From the IMG/VR virus record IMGVR_UViG_3300037537_000966, positions 1-53,050 of that record: DNA of 53,050 nt; one strand, written 5' to 3'. The DNA is from a virus. Below are positions 12,655-19,240 of this stretch, one piece after another. The notes beneath the pieces are model-generated. The model ran no database searches, was not told the DNA's origin, and was given only the letters and a program-made list of their open reading frames with translations. The position numbers were made by a program, and so were the translations under genes. Within the stretch, counting starts at the first letter, position 1. Every line of letters begins with the position of its first letter.

Positions 12655-12853
12655 TGGTAAAATTGTAGCACATTTTAGGCACGAAGTCAAGTCCTTTTTC
12701 ATCTTTTTCTTCACTTTTTTTTCGCGGCACAAACTCCTCGCTGACTGGCTTTTCGCGTGGGATGAAAGCGTGCTTTGTCACCTTCAGGGTGCGGCGGATG
12801 AAGCCAGCGTAATTGGCTCCGTAGACTTCGGTCGTTGTTTTTCTCTCACTCAC
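12647..12853 (-). CDS. Hypothetical basic protein, 68 aa
   Basis: GTG 12853 (MSERKTTTEVYGANYAGF) lies 7 nt after the -10 box. The end overlaps the GTG of the next gene by 8 nt, and the next gene's promoter lies inside its coding sequence. Basic, with an FIRRTLKVTKHAFIPREK segment. No family recognised. Confidence 0.55.
   Translation of the reverse strand: MSERKTTTEVYGANYAGFIRRTLKVTKHAFIPREKPVSEEFVPRKKSEEKDEKGLDFVPKMCYNFTSE
12662..12690 (-). promoter_or_regulatory. sigma70-type promoter for 12654
   Basis: TTGACT (12690-12685), 17-nt spacer, TACAAT (12667-12662); 7 nt to GTG AGT GAG AGA. Confidence 0.8.
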
Positions 12854-12860
12854 TAGGAAT

Positions 12861-12889
12861 ATGATAGCAGAAAAGACGGAAGAAGTCAA
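12861..12889 (-). promoter_or_regulatory. sigma70-type promoter for 12853
   Basis: TTGACT (12889-12884), 17-nt spacer, TATCAT (12866-12861); 7 nt to GTG AGT GAG AGA. A-tract with AAAGTGAAAA upstream. Confidence 0.8.
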
Positions 12890-12925
12890 GAACTATTTTC
12901 ACTTTTTTTCACTTTTTTTCATGTC

Positions 12926-13001
12926 GTAAGTTACTGATTACCAAAGACTTAGATCGGCGCGCACCCCCTGTCAGCGTAACTCTCTGATAATCAGACTCTT
13001 A
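12926..13001. repeat. Palindromic intergenic element, copy 6
   Basis: Left arm GTAAGTTACTGATTACCAAA..GACTTA, GC-rich core, right arm GTAACTCTCTGATAATCAGA..CTCTTA; the TAA of the 13232 gene is the end of the right arm. Confidence 0.85.
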
Positions 13002-13232
13002 GCACCAGTAAGGATCGTTTTTATAGCACTTCTGACACTCCGGCACGGTGTCGCCCGTGTGCCCCTCCGGGCGATACCATTGCTCGCCGCAGCCTTCGCA
13101 CTCGACGAGATCCTCCTCGGCATCCTGCGCGAGAATGGCTTCATTTTCCAACTCATCGCACCACACGTTCAACTCCGCACGCTCCTGCGCACTGGCCTCG
13201 AAAACTTCCTCACAACTAATCATATCTGTCAT
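12999..13232 (-). CDS. Acidic zinc-ribbon protein, 77 aa
   Basis: ATG 13232 (MTDMISCEEVFEASAQERAE) is 10 nt after the -10 box. An acidic helical N-terminal half is followed by CEGC and CQKC knuckles (about 20 residues apart) and ends in WC. A single zinc site is likely. Function unknown; second small zinc ribbon of this block. Confidence 0.65.
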   Translation of the reverse strand: MTDMISCEEVFEASAQERAELNVWCDELENEAILAQDAEEDLVECEGCGEQWYRPEGHTGDTVPECQKCYKNDPYWC

Positions 13233-13242
13233 AACTAAGAAC

Positions 13243-13270
13243 AGTATAGCACAAATGACGAGAATGTCAA
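13243..13270 (-). promoter_or_regulatory. sigma70-type promoter for 13232
   Basis: TTGACA (13270-13265), 16-nt spacer, TATACT (13248-13243); 10 nt to ATG. Confidence 0.8.
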
Positions 13271-13306
13271 CACTTTTTTTACTTTTTTTTTAATTATTTT
13301 TGTTTT

Positions 13307-13383
13307 GTAAGTCATTGACTATAAGAGAGTTACACCGGCGGGCAGTGCGCGTGGCCGTAACTCTTTGATTACCAAGCAATTAC
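13307..13383. repeat. Palindromic intergenic element, copy 7
   Basis: Left arm GTAAGTCATTGACTATAAGA..GAGTTAC, GC-rich core, right arm GTAACTCTTTGATTACCAAG..CAATTAC. The stop codon of the 13680 gene (13369-13371) is inside the right arm. Confidence 0.85.
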
Positions 13384-13680
13384 AACTCTAAAAAAACATT
13401 TTTGAGGCGGCAATTCCTTCCAAGTCCAGTACGGCGAAGTCATCGACATTTTATAAGTGCCGAGATGAACCATATCTGTCCAATTCTTTAAATCTTCAGA
13501 ATATTGCAATTTATACATTATAAAAGGTTCTAAATCTGTTAATTTAAAATAGATTCCACTTTCTAAACCGTAAGCATTACCATTTGGCAAAGTCTTTTGT
13601 TGAACAGGAACAATCTTTAAACTTGGTGCAGCGTTTAAACTAACAGAGAATAAGAATAAGAAAAGGATAATTTTTTTCAT
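13369..13680 (-). CDS. Secreted protein with signal peptide, 103 aa
   Basis: Residues 1-18 (MKKIILFLFLFSVSLNAA) are a typical Sec signal peptide. The mature part contains IMYKLQYSEDLKNWTD and ends CFFRVVIAW. Such 'xLQYSxDLxNWT ... FFRV' patterns are common at the C-termini of secreted Verrucomicrobiota proteins as I recall them, so this may be host-derived. Envelope or periplasmic location is expected; function unknown. It lies directly downstream (5 nt) of the 14000 gene on the same strand and probably shares its promoter. Confidence 0.65.
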   Translation of the reverse strand: MKKIILFLFLFSVSLNAAPSLKIVPVQQKTLPNGNAYGLESGIYFKLTDLEPFIMYKLQYSEDLKNWTDMVHLGTYKMSMTSPYWTWKELPPQKCFFRVVIAW

Positions 13681-13685
13681 TATTT

Positions 13686-14000
13686 TTAGTAATTGTCTTT
13701 GTGGAATCTGCCTTTGATGGAGCTATCCTCAAAGCACTTTTCGATTTCAACGACTTCGAGCATTTCGCCCTTTGTCCAAGTCTTACCGTTAATGTCCTTC
13801 ACGACTGTTTCGCCAAGGAACTCGTTGGTCATTTCCTTCTCGGTTGTTCCGAGCGGGAAGGTGTTGCCCATCACGCTGTTTACCGTGGCGAGGTTGTGGT
13901 TTCCCTTGTAGTTAGGGTTTCGTCTTACCTTGAAGGTAACATTTAGGAATCTAATCTTTTCTTTCATTTCTTTCATTTCGTTGTTCTTTCTCTCACTCAC
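13686..14000 (-). CDS. Hypothetical protein, 104 aa
   Basis: GTG 14000 (MSERKNNEMKEMKEKIRFLN) is 7 nt after the -10 box. Central part is beta-rich (VTFKVRRNPNYKGNHNL, TVVKDINGKTWTKGE). No membrane segment. No family recognised; first gene of a two-gene unit with the secreted protein at 13369-13680. Confidence 0.65.
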   Translation of the reverse strand: MSERKNNEMKEMKEKIRFLNVTFKVRRNPNYKGNHNLATVNSVMGNTFPLGTTEKEMTNEFLGETVVKDINGKTWTKGEMLEVVEIEKCFEDSSIKGRFHKDNY

Positions 14001-14007
14001 TTGTTAT

Positions 14008-14036
14008 ATCCTATCACATTTTAGCTTAAAAGTCAA
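14008..14036 (-). promoter_or_regulatory. sigma70-type promoter for 14000
   Basis: TTGACT (14036-14031), 17-nt spacer, TAGGAT (14013-14008); 7 nt to GTG AGT GAG AGA. Confidence 0.75.
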
Positions 14037-14054
14037 GCTTTATTTTCACTTTTT

Positions 14055-14297
14055 TTAGCATCTGCCAGTAAACTCATTGTTGCTGACCTTGAGCGACCAG
14101 ACCGTTTCGGCCGTATCGTTTTCGCGATGAATCATCACGCAGGTTTCTGGATTGTTCCAAGTGGCTTTACGTGCGACCTTAATCGCGTTTTCAAGTCCTT
14201 TATGACTCACATCGAACATACGGTAAAGACCGTCCTCATCCCGCACATAGTAGTATGGATTTTTCATATTTTCTTCAGTTATCTTTCTCTCACTCAC
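14055..14297 (-). CDS. Hypothetical protein, 80 aa, paralogue of the 12654 protein
   Basis: GTG 14297 (MSERKITEENMKNPYYYV) lies 7 nt after the -10; ATG 14267 is an alternative start. The segment RDEDGLYRMFDVSHKGLENA and VWSL match the 12301-12654 product, but the acidic tail of the latter is absent. Function unknown. Confidence 0.65.
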   Translation of the reverse strand: MSERKITEENMKNPYYYVRDEDGLYRMFDVSHKGLENAIKVARKATWNNPETCVMIHRENDTAETVWSLKVSNNEFTGRC

Positions 14298-14304
14298 TGG
14301 ATAT

Positions 14305-14333
14305 AGTCTATCAGAAAAAACGGTAAAAGTCAA
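14305..14333 (-). promoter_or_regulatory. sigma70-type promoter for 14297
   Basis: TTGACT (14333-14328), 17-nt spacer, TAGACT (14310-14305); 7 nt to GTG AGT GAG AGA. Confidence 0.75.
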
Positions 14334-14369
14334 GCTTTATTTGCATTTAATTTCACTTTTTTTTGTGTT

Positions 14370-14444
14370 GTAAGTCATTGGGGCGTAAAGAGTTACGATG
14401 CGGGGTAGGGCCGCAGCCCTAAGTCTTTAGTAGTTGGTCACTTA
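14370..14444. repeat. Palindromic intergenic element, copy 8
   Basis: Left arm GTAAGTCATTGGGGCGTAAA..GAGTTAC, GC-rich core, right arm CTAAGTCTTTAGTAGTTGGT..CACTTA; adjacent to the stop of the hydrolase gene. Confidence 0.8.
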
Positions 14445-14445
14445 A

Positions 14446-14964
14446 TTAGAGTTTATAGAAAGCGTGTTGGCCTATCACCTTGACTGGTTTCTTGCCCTTA
14501 GCCCAATAGGGCTTCTTCTTCATCCATGTGGCATGGTAGTGGTTAGCATAGCCCACATAGCTACGGCTCAAGTGCTTGACTGTCTTGGCTAACAGTATAG
14601 CGTACTTACCCTGTGGTAGTGTGAGCAGGTGCTCTAGGTCTTTAAGCTTCTTACCATTCCAACAGCTGAACTGGTAAGCCCTCAAGCATACCTGCTCTGG
14701 TGTACGCTTACGCTCAAAGGCACGCTGTGCTATGACAGCAGCCACAGCATACATACCAGCGTTGCCCTCACCTCTTGCCTCTGCCAGTATGGTGATAGCT
14801 ACCACCTTATGCTCTCGTGTGAGCGTGTATGTACGGTGCGTATGCTCTTGCCCTGCTACCTTGCATATGGTAGCTATACCCCATAGGATGAAGAAGGCAA
14901 TCAGTATCTTCTCTACTATATAGTTTTGATTTCCGTATTTCATTTGATTCAATTCCAATTCCAT
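14446..14964 (-). CDS. SleB/CwlJ-type cell wall hydrolase (Hydrolase_2), membrane-anchored
   Basis: 172 aa. Residues about 18-37 (VEKILIAFFILWGIATICKV) form an N-terminal membrane anchor or signal-anchor. The catalytic region has ITILAEARGEGNAGMYAVAA, the Glu-containing box of SleB/CwlJ-like muralytic enzymes, then CWNGKKLKDL and YANHYHATW further on. It should cleave peptidoglycan glycan strands and could be the endolysin; the N-terminal anchor resembles SAR-type endolysins exported without a holin pore. It overlaps the preceding 15149 gene by 16 nt, thus is co-transcribed from an early-type promoter, which is unusual for a lysis gene. Confidence 0.8.
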   Translation of the reverse strand: MELELNQMKYGNQNYIVEKILIAFFILWGIATICKVAGQEHTHRTYTLTREHKVVAITILAEARGEGNAGMYAVAAVIAQRAFERKRTPEQVCLRAYQFSCWNGKKLKDLEHLLTLPQGKYAILLAKTVKHLSRSYVGYANHYHATWMKKKPYWAKGKKPVKVIGQHAFYKL

Positions 14965-15149
14965 TCTGGTGCGCTGCCCTTGTAAGGCTTGCTCAAGCGG
15001 ATTGTTTCGAGTGCTTCCTTGACCATGCGCTCGTCTGCGCGTGCCTTGGCCTGTGCTGCCTCGACCCTCTTCTGCGCCTTGTCTCTGAAGGCCAGCCCGC
15101 TAACCATTTCGTATGATGTCATTCTCTTATTTGTTATTCTCTCACTCAC
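14949..15149 (-). CDS. Hypothetical helical protein, 66 aa
   Basis: GTG 15149 (MSERITNKRMTSYEMVSG) lies 7 nt after the -10; ATG codons further in are alternatives. The centre is a charged Ala/Lys/Glu helix (KRVEAAQAKARADERMVKEA). Overlaps and precedes the cell wall hydrolase gene. Function unknown; coupling to the hydrolase may hint at a lysis or regulation role. Confidence 0.6.
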   Translation of the reverse strand: MSERITNKRMTSYEMVSGLAFRDKAQKRVEAAQAKARADERMVKEALETIRLSKPYKGSAPEWNWN

Positions 15150-15156
15150 TGGTGAT

Positions 15157-15185
15157 ATCATATCACATAATCGGTTAATTGTCAA
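15157..15185 (-). promoter_or_regulatory. sigma70-type promoter for 15149
   Basis: TTGACA (15185-15180), 17-nt spacer, TATGAT (15162-15157); 7 nt to GTG AGT GAG AGA. Confidence 0.8.
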
Positions 15186-15203
15186 CACTTATTTTCAACT
15201 TTT

Positions 15204-15398
15204 TTAGCACTCACAACCGAAGTCCCAGATCTCTCCATCGACTACATTACCGACTGCTTCAGCAGCTTCGAACATTTCCTCGCGTCTCTTTTCGAGAGCT
15301 TCGGTTTTCTTTGCCTCGCGGCGATTGCGTATGCTGAAGTGTCGGCGAATCTCTGTCATTGTCATTTCGTTTTTCATGTTGTTCTTTCTCTCACTCAC
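15204..15398 (-). CDS. Hypothetical basic/acidic helical protein, 64 aa
   Basis: GTG 15398 (MSERKNNMKNEMTMTEIRRH) lies 7 nt after the -10. Helical with an EKRREEMFEAAEAVGN segment and a C-terminal FGCEC. No family recognised. Confidence 0.6.
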   Translation of the reverse strand: MSERKNNMKNEMTMTEIRRHFSIRNRREAKKTEALEKRREEMFEAAEAVGNVVDGEIWDFGCEC

Positions 15399-15405
15399 TG
15401 AAGAT

Positions 15406-15433
15406 AGTATAGCACAATCTCAGAAAAATGCAA
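15406..15433 (-). promoter_or_regulatory. sigma70-type promoter for 15398
   Basis: TTGCAT (15433-15428), 16-nt spacer, TATACT (15411-15406); 7 nt to GTG AGT GAG AGA. Confidence 0.75.
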
Positions 15434-15460
15434 GCTTTATTTTCACTTTTTTTTTATCTT

Positions 15461-15537
15461 ATAAGTCACTGGTAGTCAGAGAGTTACAGCGGCGGGCAGG
15501 GTAGCCTCGCTAACTCTTTGAGGCTGAGTGGGTTACG
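15461..15537. repeat. Palindromic intergenic element, copy 9
   Basis: Left arm ATAAGTCACTGGTAGTCAGA..GAGTTAC, GC-rich core, right arm CTAACTCTTTGAGGCTGAGT..GGTTAC; adjacent to the stop of the 15717 gene. Confidence 0.8.
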
Positions 15538-15717
15538 TTACTCCCCGCAAAGAGCTTCGTCACCGAACCAGCCGAAGTCCTCGACGGCCTCGGCCAAGTC
15601 GCTCGCTCGCATGGCCGTAACCACGCGGTATCCTTCGTGTCCCTCAACGGGCGCGATGACACGGTCATCCTGCGCGTTGAGCCAATCGATGTGTCGGTCT
15701 TTTATTCTGTCCCTCAT
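15538..15717 (-). CDS. Hypothetical acidic protein, 59 aa
   Basis: ATG 15717 (MRDRIKDRHIDWLNAQDD) is 10 nt after the -10; the frame extends further upstream but through the promoter. C-terminus acidic (DLAEAVEDFGWFGDEALCGE). No family recognised. Confidence 0.6.
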   Translation of the reverse strand: MRDRIKDRHIDWLNAQDDRVIAPVEGHEGYRVVTAMRASDLAEAVEDFGWFGDEALCGE

Positions 15718-15727
15718 AACTGAAAAG

Positions 15728-15755
15728 AGTATAGCAGAATCTGGCAGAATGTCAA
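15728..15755 (-). promoter_or_regulatory. sigma70-type promoter for 15717
   Basis: TTGACA (15755-15750), 16-nt spacer, TATACT (15733-15728); 10 nt to ATG. First promoter of the - strand block. Confidence 0.8.
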
Positions 15756-15769
15756 CACTTTTCTTCACT

Positions 15770-16000
15770 TTTTTTACACCCCCTAGTTTATGAAAAGGTA
15801 GGGGGGGAGGGGTGTCAATATAGAGCGGGGTGGCCCTTTTTTCAGTCTCCCCGAGGCTTTTGAGTGTTTCTGATATACGCATTCCCAAAAAATCCGCCGG
15901 GGCTATCTCTAAAAAGGTGTTTCTAAGGTGTATACCTTAATATAAGACTGAAAGCTCGTTTAAGAAAAACGGACAACACGTTAATAGTTAAGAAAAAGGA
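15770..16000. other. Divergent intergenic region
   Basis: Between the leftward early block and the rightward sugar cassette. Contains an inverted repeat CACCCCCTA (15776-15784) / TAGGGGGGGAGGGGTG (about 15801-15816), and around 15927-15942 the near-palindrome AAGGTGTATACCTT preceded by GGTGTTTCT, which resembles the GTGTAA-type late motif. No gene seen. Confidence 0.4.
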
Positions 16001-16008
16001 AATAGACA

Positions 16009-16209
16009 ATGCCAATACCAAACCCCAAAGGCCCAGAAGCTAAAAAGAAGTTCGTTACCAGATGCATGGGAGACAACGTAATGACCAAAGAGTTTCCTGA
16101 TGGCAAACAAAGAGCCGCCGTCTGTTATTCTAAATGGAAAAAGGCCGAAGCGTCAAAAGAGACCGAATGGAAAGCTGAAGACGAGAGCTCTAAGGTCATT
16201 CTTTACTAG
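16009..16209 (+). CDS. Conserved-type phage small protein, 66 aa
   Basis: Has an AAGGA-type ribosome site 8 nt upstream. Contains IPNPKGPEAKKKFVTRCMGD and EFPDGKQRAAVCYSKW: the RCM ... FPxxxQRxAVCxS pattern is one I recall from many phage genomes, annotated as hypothetical. Two conserved Cys may bind metal. First gene of the rightward block. Confidence 0.7.
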   Translation: MPIPNPKGPEAKKKFVTRCMGDNVMTKEFPDGKQRAAVCYSKWKKAEASKETEWKAEDESSKVILY

Positions 16210-16259
16210 ATGTTTTGGAAATAGGCCTTGGTTCTTTTATAACAATTGACTGAGGCTTA

Positions 16260-16439
16260 ATGAGCGACACGTTTAAAAGAGAGGATACTTGGACTATATC
16301 CTGTCACACAAACCAACTGATCGCTCAGCTAGGCTACTTAAACTGTGAGTTACTCAACACTAAAAAGTTGAGCAACCTAACAGAGACGATAAAGTTAATA
16401 AATCAGTACGAAGAGAAATTGCAGGAATATATTAAATAA
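16260..16439 (+). CDS. Hypothetical protein, 59 aa
   Basis: ATG 16260 to TAA 16437-16439 (MSDTFKREDTWTISCHTNQL...). Helical C-terminus (LTETIKLINQYEEKLQEYIK). Three nt later the next gene begins, so the two are likely co-expressed. No family recognised. Confidence 0.55.
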   Translation: MSDTFKREDTWTISCHTNQLIAQLGYLNCELLNTKKLSNLTETIKLINQYEEKLQEYIK

Positions 16440-16442
16440 ATT

Positions 16443-16694
16443 ATGACAATAACAGAATCAAAAGAGTTAGAGGTGAAAATAGCAAATGATATTTTAAATA
16501 ATATTCAATTTTCGCATGTATATCAATTAATAACAGCGGAAGCTCAAGCTAGGGCTCGAAGATTCGTTTCCGAAGCCACTGAAGAGCAGCTTCTCGAGGT
16601 GAAGAAAAAGATGGAGGAAACAGAGGCGGCAGCGGCAGCGGCAGAAGCGGCAGAGGCCGAAGCTCAAGCCGAGAAGAGTGCTAAGGTTGACTAA
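16443..16694 (+). CDS. Coiled-coil protein, 83 aa
   Basis: A helical protein; the last 30 residues are nearly pure Ala/Glu (EETEAAAAAAEAAEAEAQAE), a likely single alpha-helix or coiled coil. The stop overlaps the ATG of the glycosyltransferase (TAATG at 16692). Function unknown. Confidence 0.65.
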   Translation: MTITESKELEVKIANDILNNIQFSHVYQLITAEAQARARRFVSEATEEQLLEVKKKMEETEAAAAAAEAAEAEAQAEKSAKVD

Positions 16695-17320
16695 TGAATG
16701 TGGTTTGTTTTAAGACAGGAGATAGATATTCTCCTGAATATGTAGACAAACTGTATTCAATGGTAAAAAAAAATACTTCTTTCTATTTTAACTTTATTTG
16801 CTTCACCGACGACCCGGTAGGCATAAAACGACACCAAGAAAACTACATAGACGTTCGGCCACTTCCGCACGAAGGCTTAAATCACTGGTGGAATCGAATG
16901 GCCCTGTTTAAAAAAGGGGTATTAACGGGGCCTTGCATAAATATTGACCTAGATGTGGTAATTCATGACAATATAGACGAATTATTCGAACTAGATGATA
17001 GTTTCTACATGGTAAAAGGGAAAAAGTTTGGCTGTTCAGGTTATAATGATTGCGTTGTGAAATTTAACGCAGACAAGCATAACTTTATGTGGGAAAAGTT
17101 TGTAGAGGATAAAGATCTGTTCGGCACTCAGGTCGACAACGCCATGACCTTAGTGCTTAAGCTCGGTAATCACGAACATAAACTCTTTCCTGATGAATGG
17201 TTTTGGAGATTTTGGAATGGCGAAGGGAGAACCTTGCAATCCAAATTTTGTCATTTTTCCATGAACGAAAGTAAGCAGGGAGAAATAGATGATGAGTTTG
17301 TAAAAAAACACTGGAGATGA
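16694..17320 (+). CDS. GT8-like glycosyltransferase, 208 aa
   Basis: Starts MNVVCFKTGDRYSPEYVDKL. The signature INIDLDVVIHDN (about residues 82-93) supplies the DxD metal/nucleotide-sugar site; NFICFTDDP near residue 35 and MVKGKKFG also fit glycosyltransferase family 8-like folds. It probably transfers a sugar from a nucleotide donor in the cytoplasm. First enzyme of a five-gene cassette (16694-20852) in which every junction overlaps or nearly overlaps, ending with an epimerase. Confidence 0.75.
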   Translation: MNVVCFKTGDRYSPEYVDKLYSMVKKNTSFYFNFICFTDDPVGIKRHQENYIDVRPLPHEGLNHWWNRMALFKKGVLTGPCINIDLDVVIHDNIDELFELDDSFYMVKGKKFGCSGYNDCVVKFNADKHNFMWEKFVEDKDLFGTQVDNAMTLVLKLGNHEHKLFPDEWFWRFWNGEGRTLQSKFCHFSMNESKQGEIDDEFVKKHWR

Positions 17321-17664
17321 AAGACTTTGATATTTTTGAATCATTTAAAAAAGACGTAGAATATCCACTTATTGCCGAGGTGAAAGTAAAGGACGGTAAA
17401 CCCATTTTCACATTCGACAAGCTCAACCTCTTCGGGGAGTCTTTTTTTTCTGAAAATGAAAATGGATGGCTTAGAATAAATTTCCCCTACAACCAATCTG
17501 CAGGAGACGTCAAGATAAAAAAGATACAAGCCATCTTTCTAGCGAGGACTTTTCCGGCTAGTTCCACATTCTACCCTGTTCAGTTCAATAATAGGTGGTT
17601 TTACTGGACTCATCCAATTATTAGTGAGCTAGGGGACGATTTTTCAGTCAAATTCTATGGATAA
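17317..17664 (+). CDS. Carbamoyltransferase-linked small protein, copy A (115 aa)
   Basis: Overlaps the glycosyltransferase stop (ATGA) and overlaps the carbamoyltransferase start by 8 nt. Homologous over its length to the 46794-47132 protein: both have a DxFE start, YPLxAE near residue 16, a P-x-F strand, a Trp-x-x-HP motif and end in S(I/V)KFYG. Predicted all-beta, no membrane segment. Because both copies sit between a glycosyltransferase and a carbamoyltransferase, I infer a partner or substrate-binding role in carbamoyl-sugar chemistry. No known family recognised. Confidence 0.75.
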   Translation: MKDFDIFESFKKDVEYPLIAEVKVKDGKPIFTFDKLNLFGESFFSENENGWLRINFPYNQSAGDVKIKKIQAIFLARTFPASSTFYPVQFNNRWFYWTHPIISELGDDFSVKFYG

Positions 17665-19240
17665 GTCTATTTTCAGCTTTTTCTCTGGTAGTCATGACGC
17701 AAACTTGTCTATTTGCTTAAACGGCAACTCTATTTTCTCTTTAGAGTTCGAAAGAATTTTCGGAAACAGGTATTTTTCTACGACTAGACTTCTAGGAGAA
17801 GAGCAGTACCATGATTTTTGTGATTATCTAAAACAGATTTTGGAACAGAAGGGAGTCTTTCGTCCTCATTTCGATATAGGATTATTTGAGTGGTGGTGCC
17901 AACCAGAACTCGTTGAGTTCATGAGCGAGTTCTTCAACATAAGAGAGGTTCACTTTCAGGATGACTTAACTTTCCACCATAGGTCTCATGCAGCGGGGGC
18001 TTTCTATTGTAGTGGATTTGATGAAGCTCTAATTTTCAGCTACGATGGAAGCGGCAACGACGGTACATTTTGTGTTTTTGACGTTAGCAAGGAGAATCCA
18101 AACTTTAAACAAATTAATGACCGTGAGTTCATGCCTTACCCCACAAAATACGCGAAACTTAGCTTTCTTACTTCTGAAATTAGGAAACGAGATGGGGATC
18201 TCGCCTCAGACCTTGGGGGCGCGGGCAAAATTATGGGTTTATCCGCTTATGGCTCTTTTAACAAAGATCTATTCAATCGAATTTTGAATTATTTTAAATC
18301 TAATGAAGCAGGAATCGACTCTGTTTTTTTGGAAAACTTCAAAGAGTTTGATTATAACGAATTTGAAGGCACAGATTCTTATGATTTCGCCTTTAACGTT
18401 CAACTTGCTTTTGAAACATGTTTTTTCAAGAGCTTTCATGAATTTTTCAACGAAGAGAAACATAAGAACGTTTGCCTAACTGGTGGTGCAGCTCTAAACG
18501 TTTTATTAAATGAGAAACTCACTAAGACTTATCCGGACACTAATTTCTTTATTCCCTCTTCTCCCGGAGACAGCGGACTATCTCATGGCATGATAGCTGG
18601 GTACTTAAAGGATCAAGTCGTTCCGGAGGTTATGTATGCTGGTTGTCCAGTTTTGGATGAAGGCTCTTTACCTTATATCTTAGATCACAGACCTTGGAAA
18701 AAGGCAACACCGGAGCTGATAGCAAAAGAACTTGAGAAGGGTAAGATAATTGGTATCTGTCGTGGAGATAGTGAGACTGGGCCAAGAGCGTTAGGCAACA
18801 GGAGCATATTAGCTGACCCTCGAAGCCACCAAGCTAAGGACGCTATAAATAACAAGGTTAAATTTAGAGAATGGTTTCGTCCGTTTGCTCCTATATGTAA
18901 AGAGGACAAAGCTTCGATATATTTTGAAACTTCTGACAACGCCTGCTATAAATATATGTCCTTTAGTCCTCCCGTCAGGGAGGAGTATAGAAAAGTACTT
19001 CCTGCGGTGACGCATATTGATGGATCGTCCAGACTACAAACCGTCTCTAAAGAAGATAATGAATTTATTTATAATATACTAGACGAATTTGAAAAAATAA
19101 CAAACATACCTGTATTAGTGAACACATCATTTAATAGTAAAGGAAAAGCAATACTTACTCGTTATTTGACAGCTATTCAGATTCTTGACTCGACAGAGCT
19201 TGATGCAGTGGTATTAGGAGATTACTATATTTACAAATGA
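17657..19240 (+). CDS. NodU/CmcH/TobZ-type carbamoyltransferase, 527 aa
   Basis: The N-terminal Kae1-like domain (residues about 1-320) has the His motif HHRSHAAGAFY (about 108-118), SYDGSGNDGTF, KIMGLSAYG, CLTGGAALNVLLNE and PSSPGDSGLSHG. The C-terminal YrdC-like domain (about 330-527) has GDSETGPRALGNRSILADPR and NTSFNSKGKAI. Family members transfer a carbamoyl group from carbamoyl phosphate, via carbamoyl-AMP, to a sugar hydroxyl or natural product. Full family length. Likely decorates a sugar produced by its cassette; a shortened paralogue lies at 47122-48168. Confidence 0.9.
   Translation: MDKSIFSFFSGSHDANLSICLNGNSIFSLEFERIFGNRYFSTTRLLGEEQYHDFCDYLKQILEQKGVFRPHFDIGLFEWWCQPELVEFMSEFFNIREVHFQDDLTFHHRSHAAGAFYCSGFDEALIFSYDGSGNDGTFCVFDVSKENPNFKQINDREFMPYPTKYAKLSFLTSEIRKRDGDLASDLGGAGKIMGLSAYGSFNKDLFNRILNYFKSNEAGIDSVFLENFKEFDYNEFEGTDSYDFAFNVQLAFETCFFKSFHEFFNEEKHKNVCLTGGAALNVLLNEKLTKTYPDTNFFIPSSPGDSGLSHGMIAGYLKDQVVPEVMYAGCPVLDEGSLPYILDHRPWKKATPELIAKELEKGKIIGICRGDSETGPRALGNRSILADPRSHQAKDAINNKVKFREWFRPFAPICKEDKASIYFETSDNACYKYMSFSPPVREEYRKVLPAVTHIDGSSRLQTVSKEDNEFIYNILDEFEKITNIPVLVNTSFNSKGKAILTRYLTAIQILDSTELDAVVLGDYYIYK

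Noticed and set aside
5695-15537. Integron attC sites
   Set aside because: The element arms lack the attC core (GTTRRRY/RYYYAAC) arrangement and there is no integrase in the window, although the cassette-like layout is reminiscent.
5695-15537. CRISPR array
   Set aside because: The nine copies are spaced by whole genes and are palindromic with variable cores; no regular spacer length.
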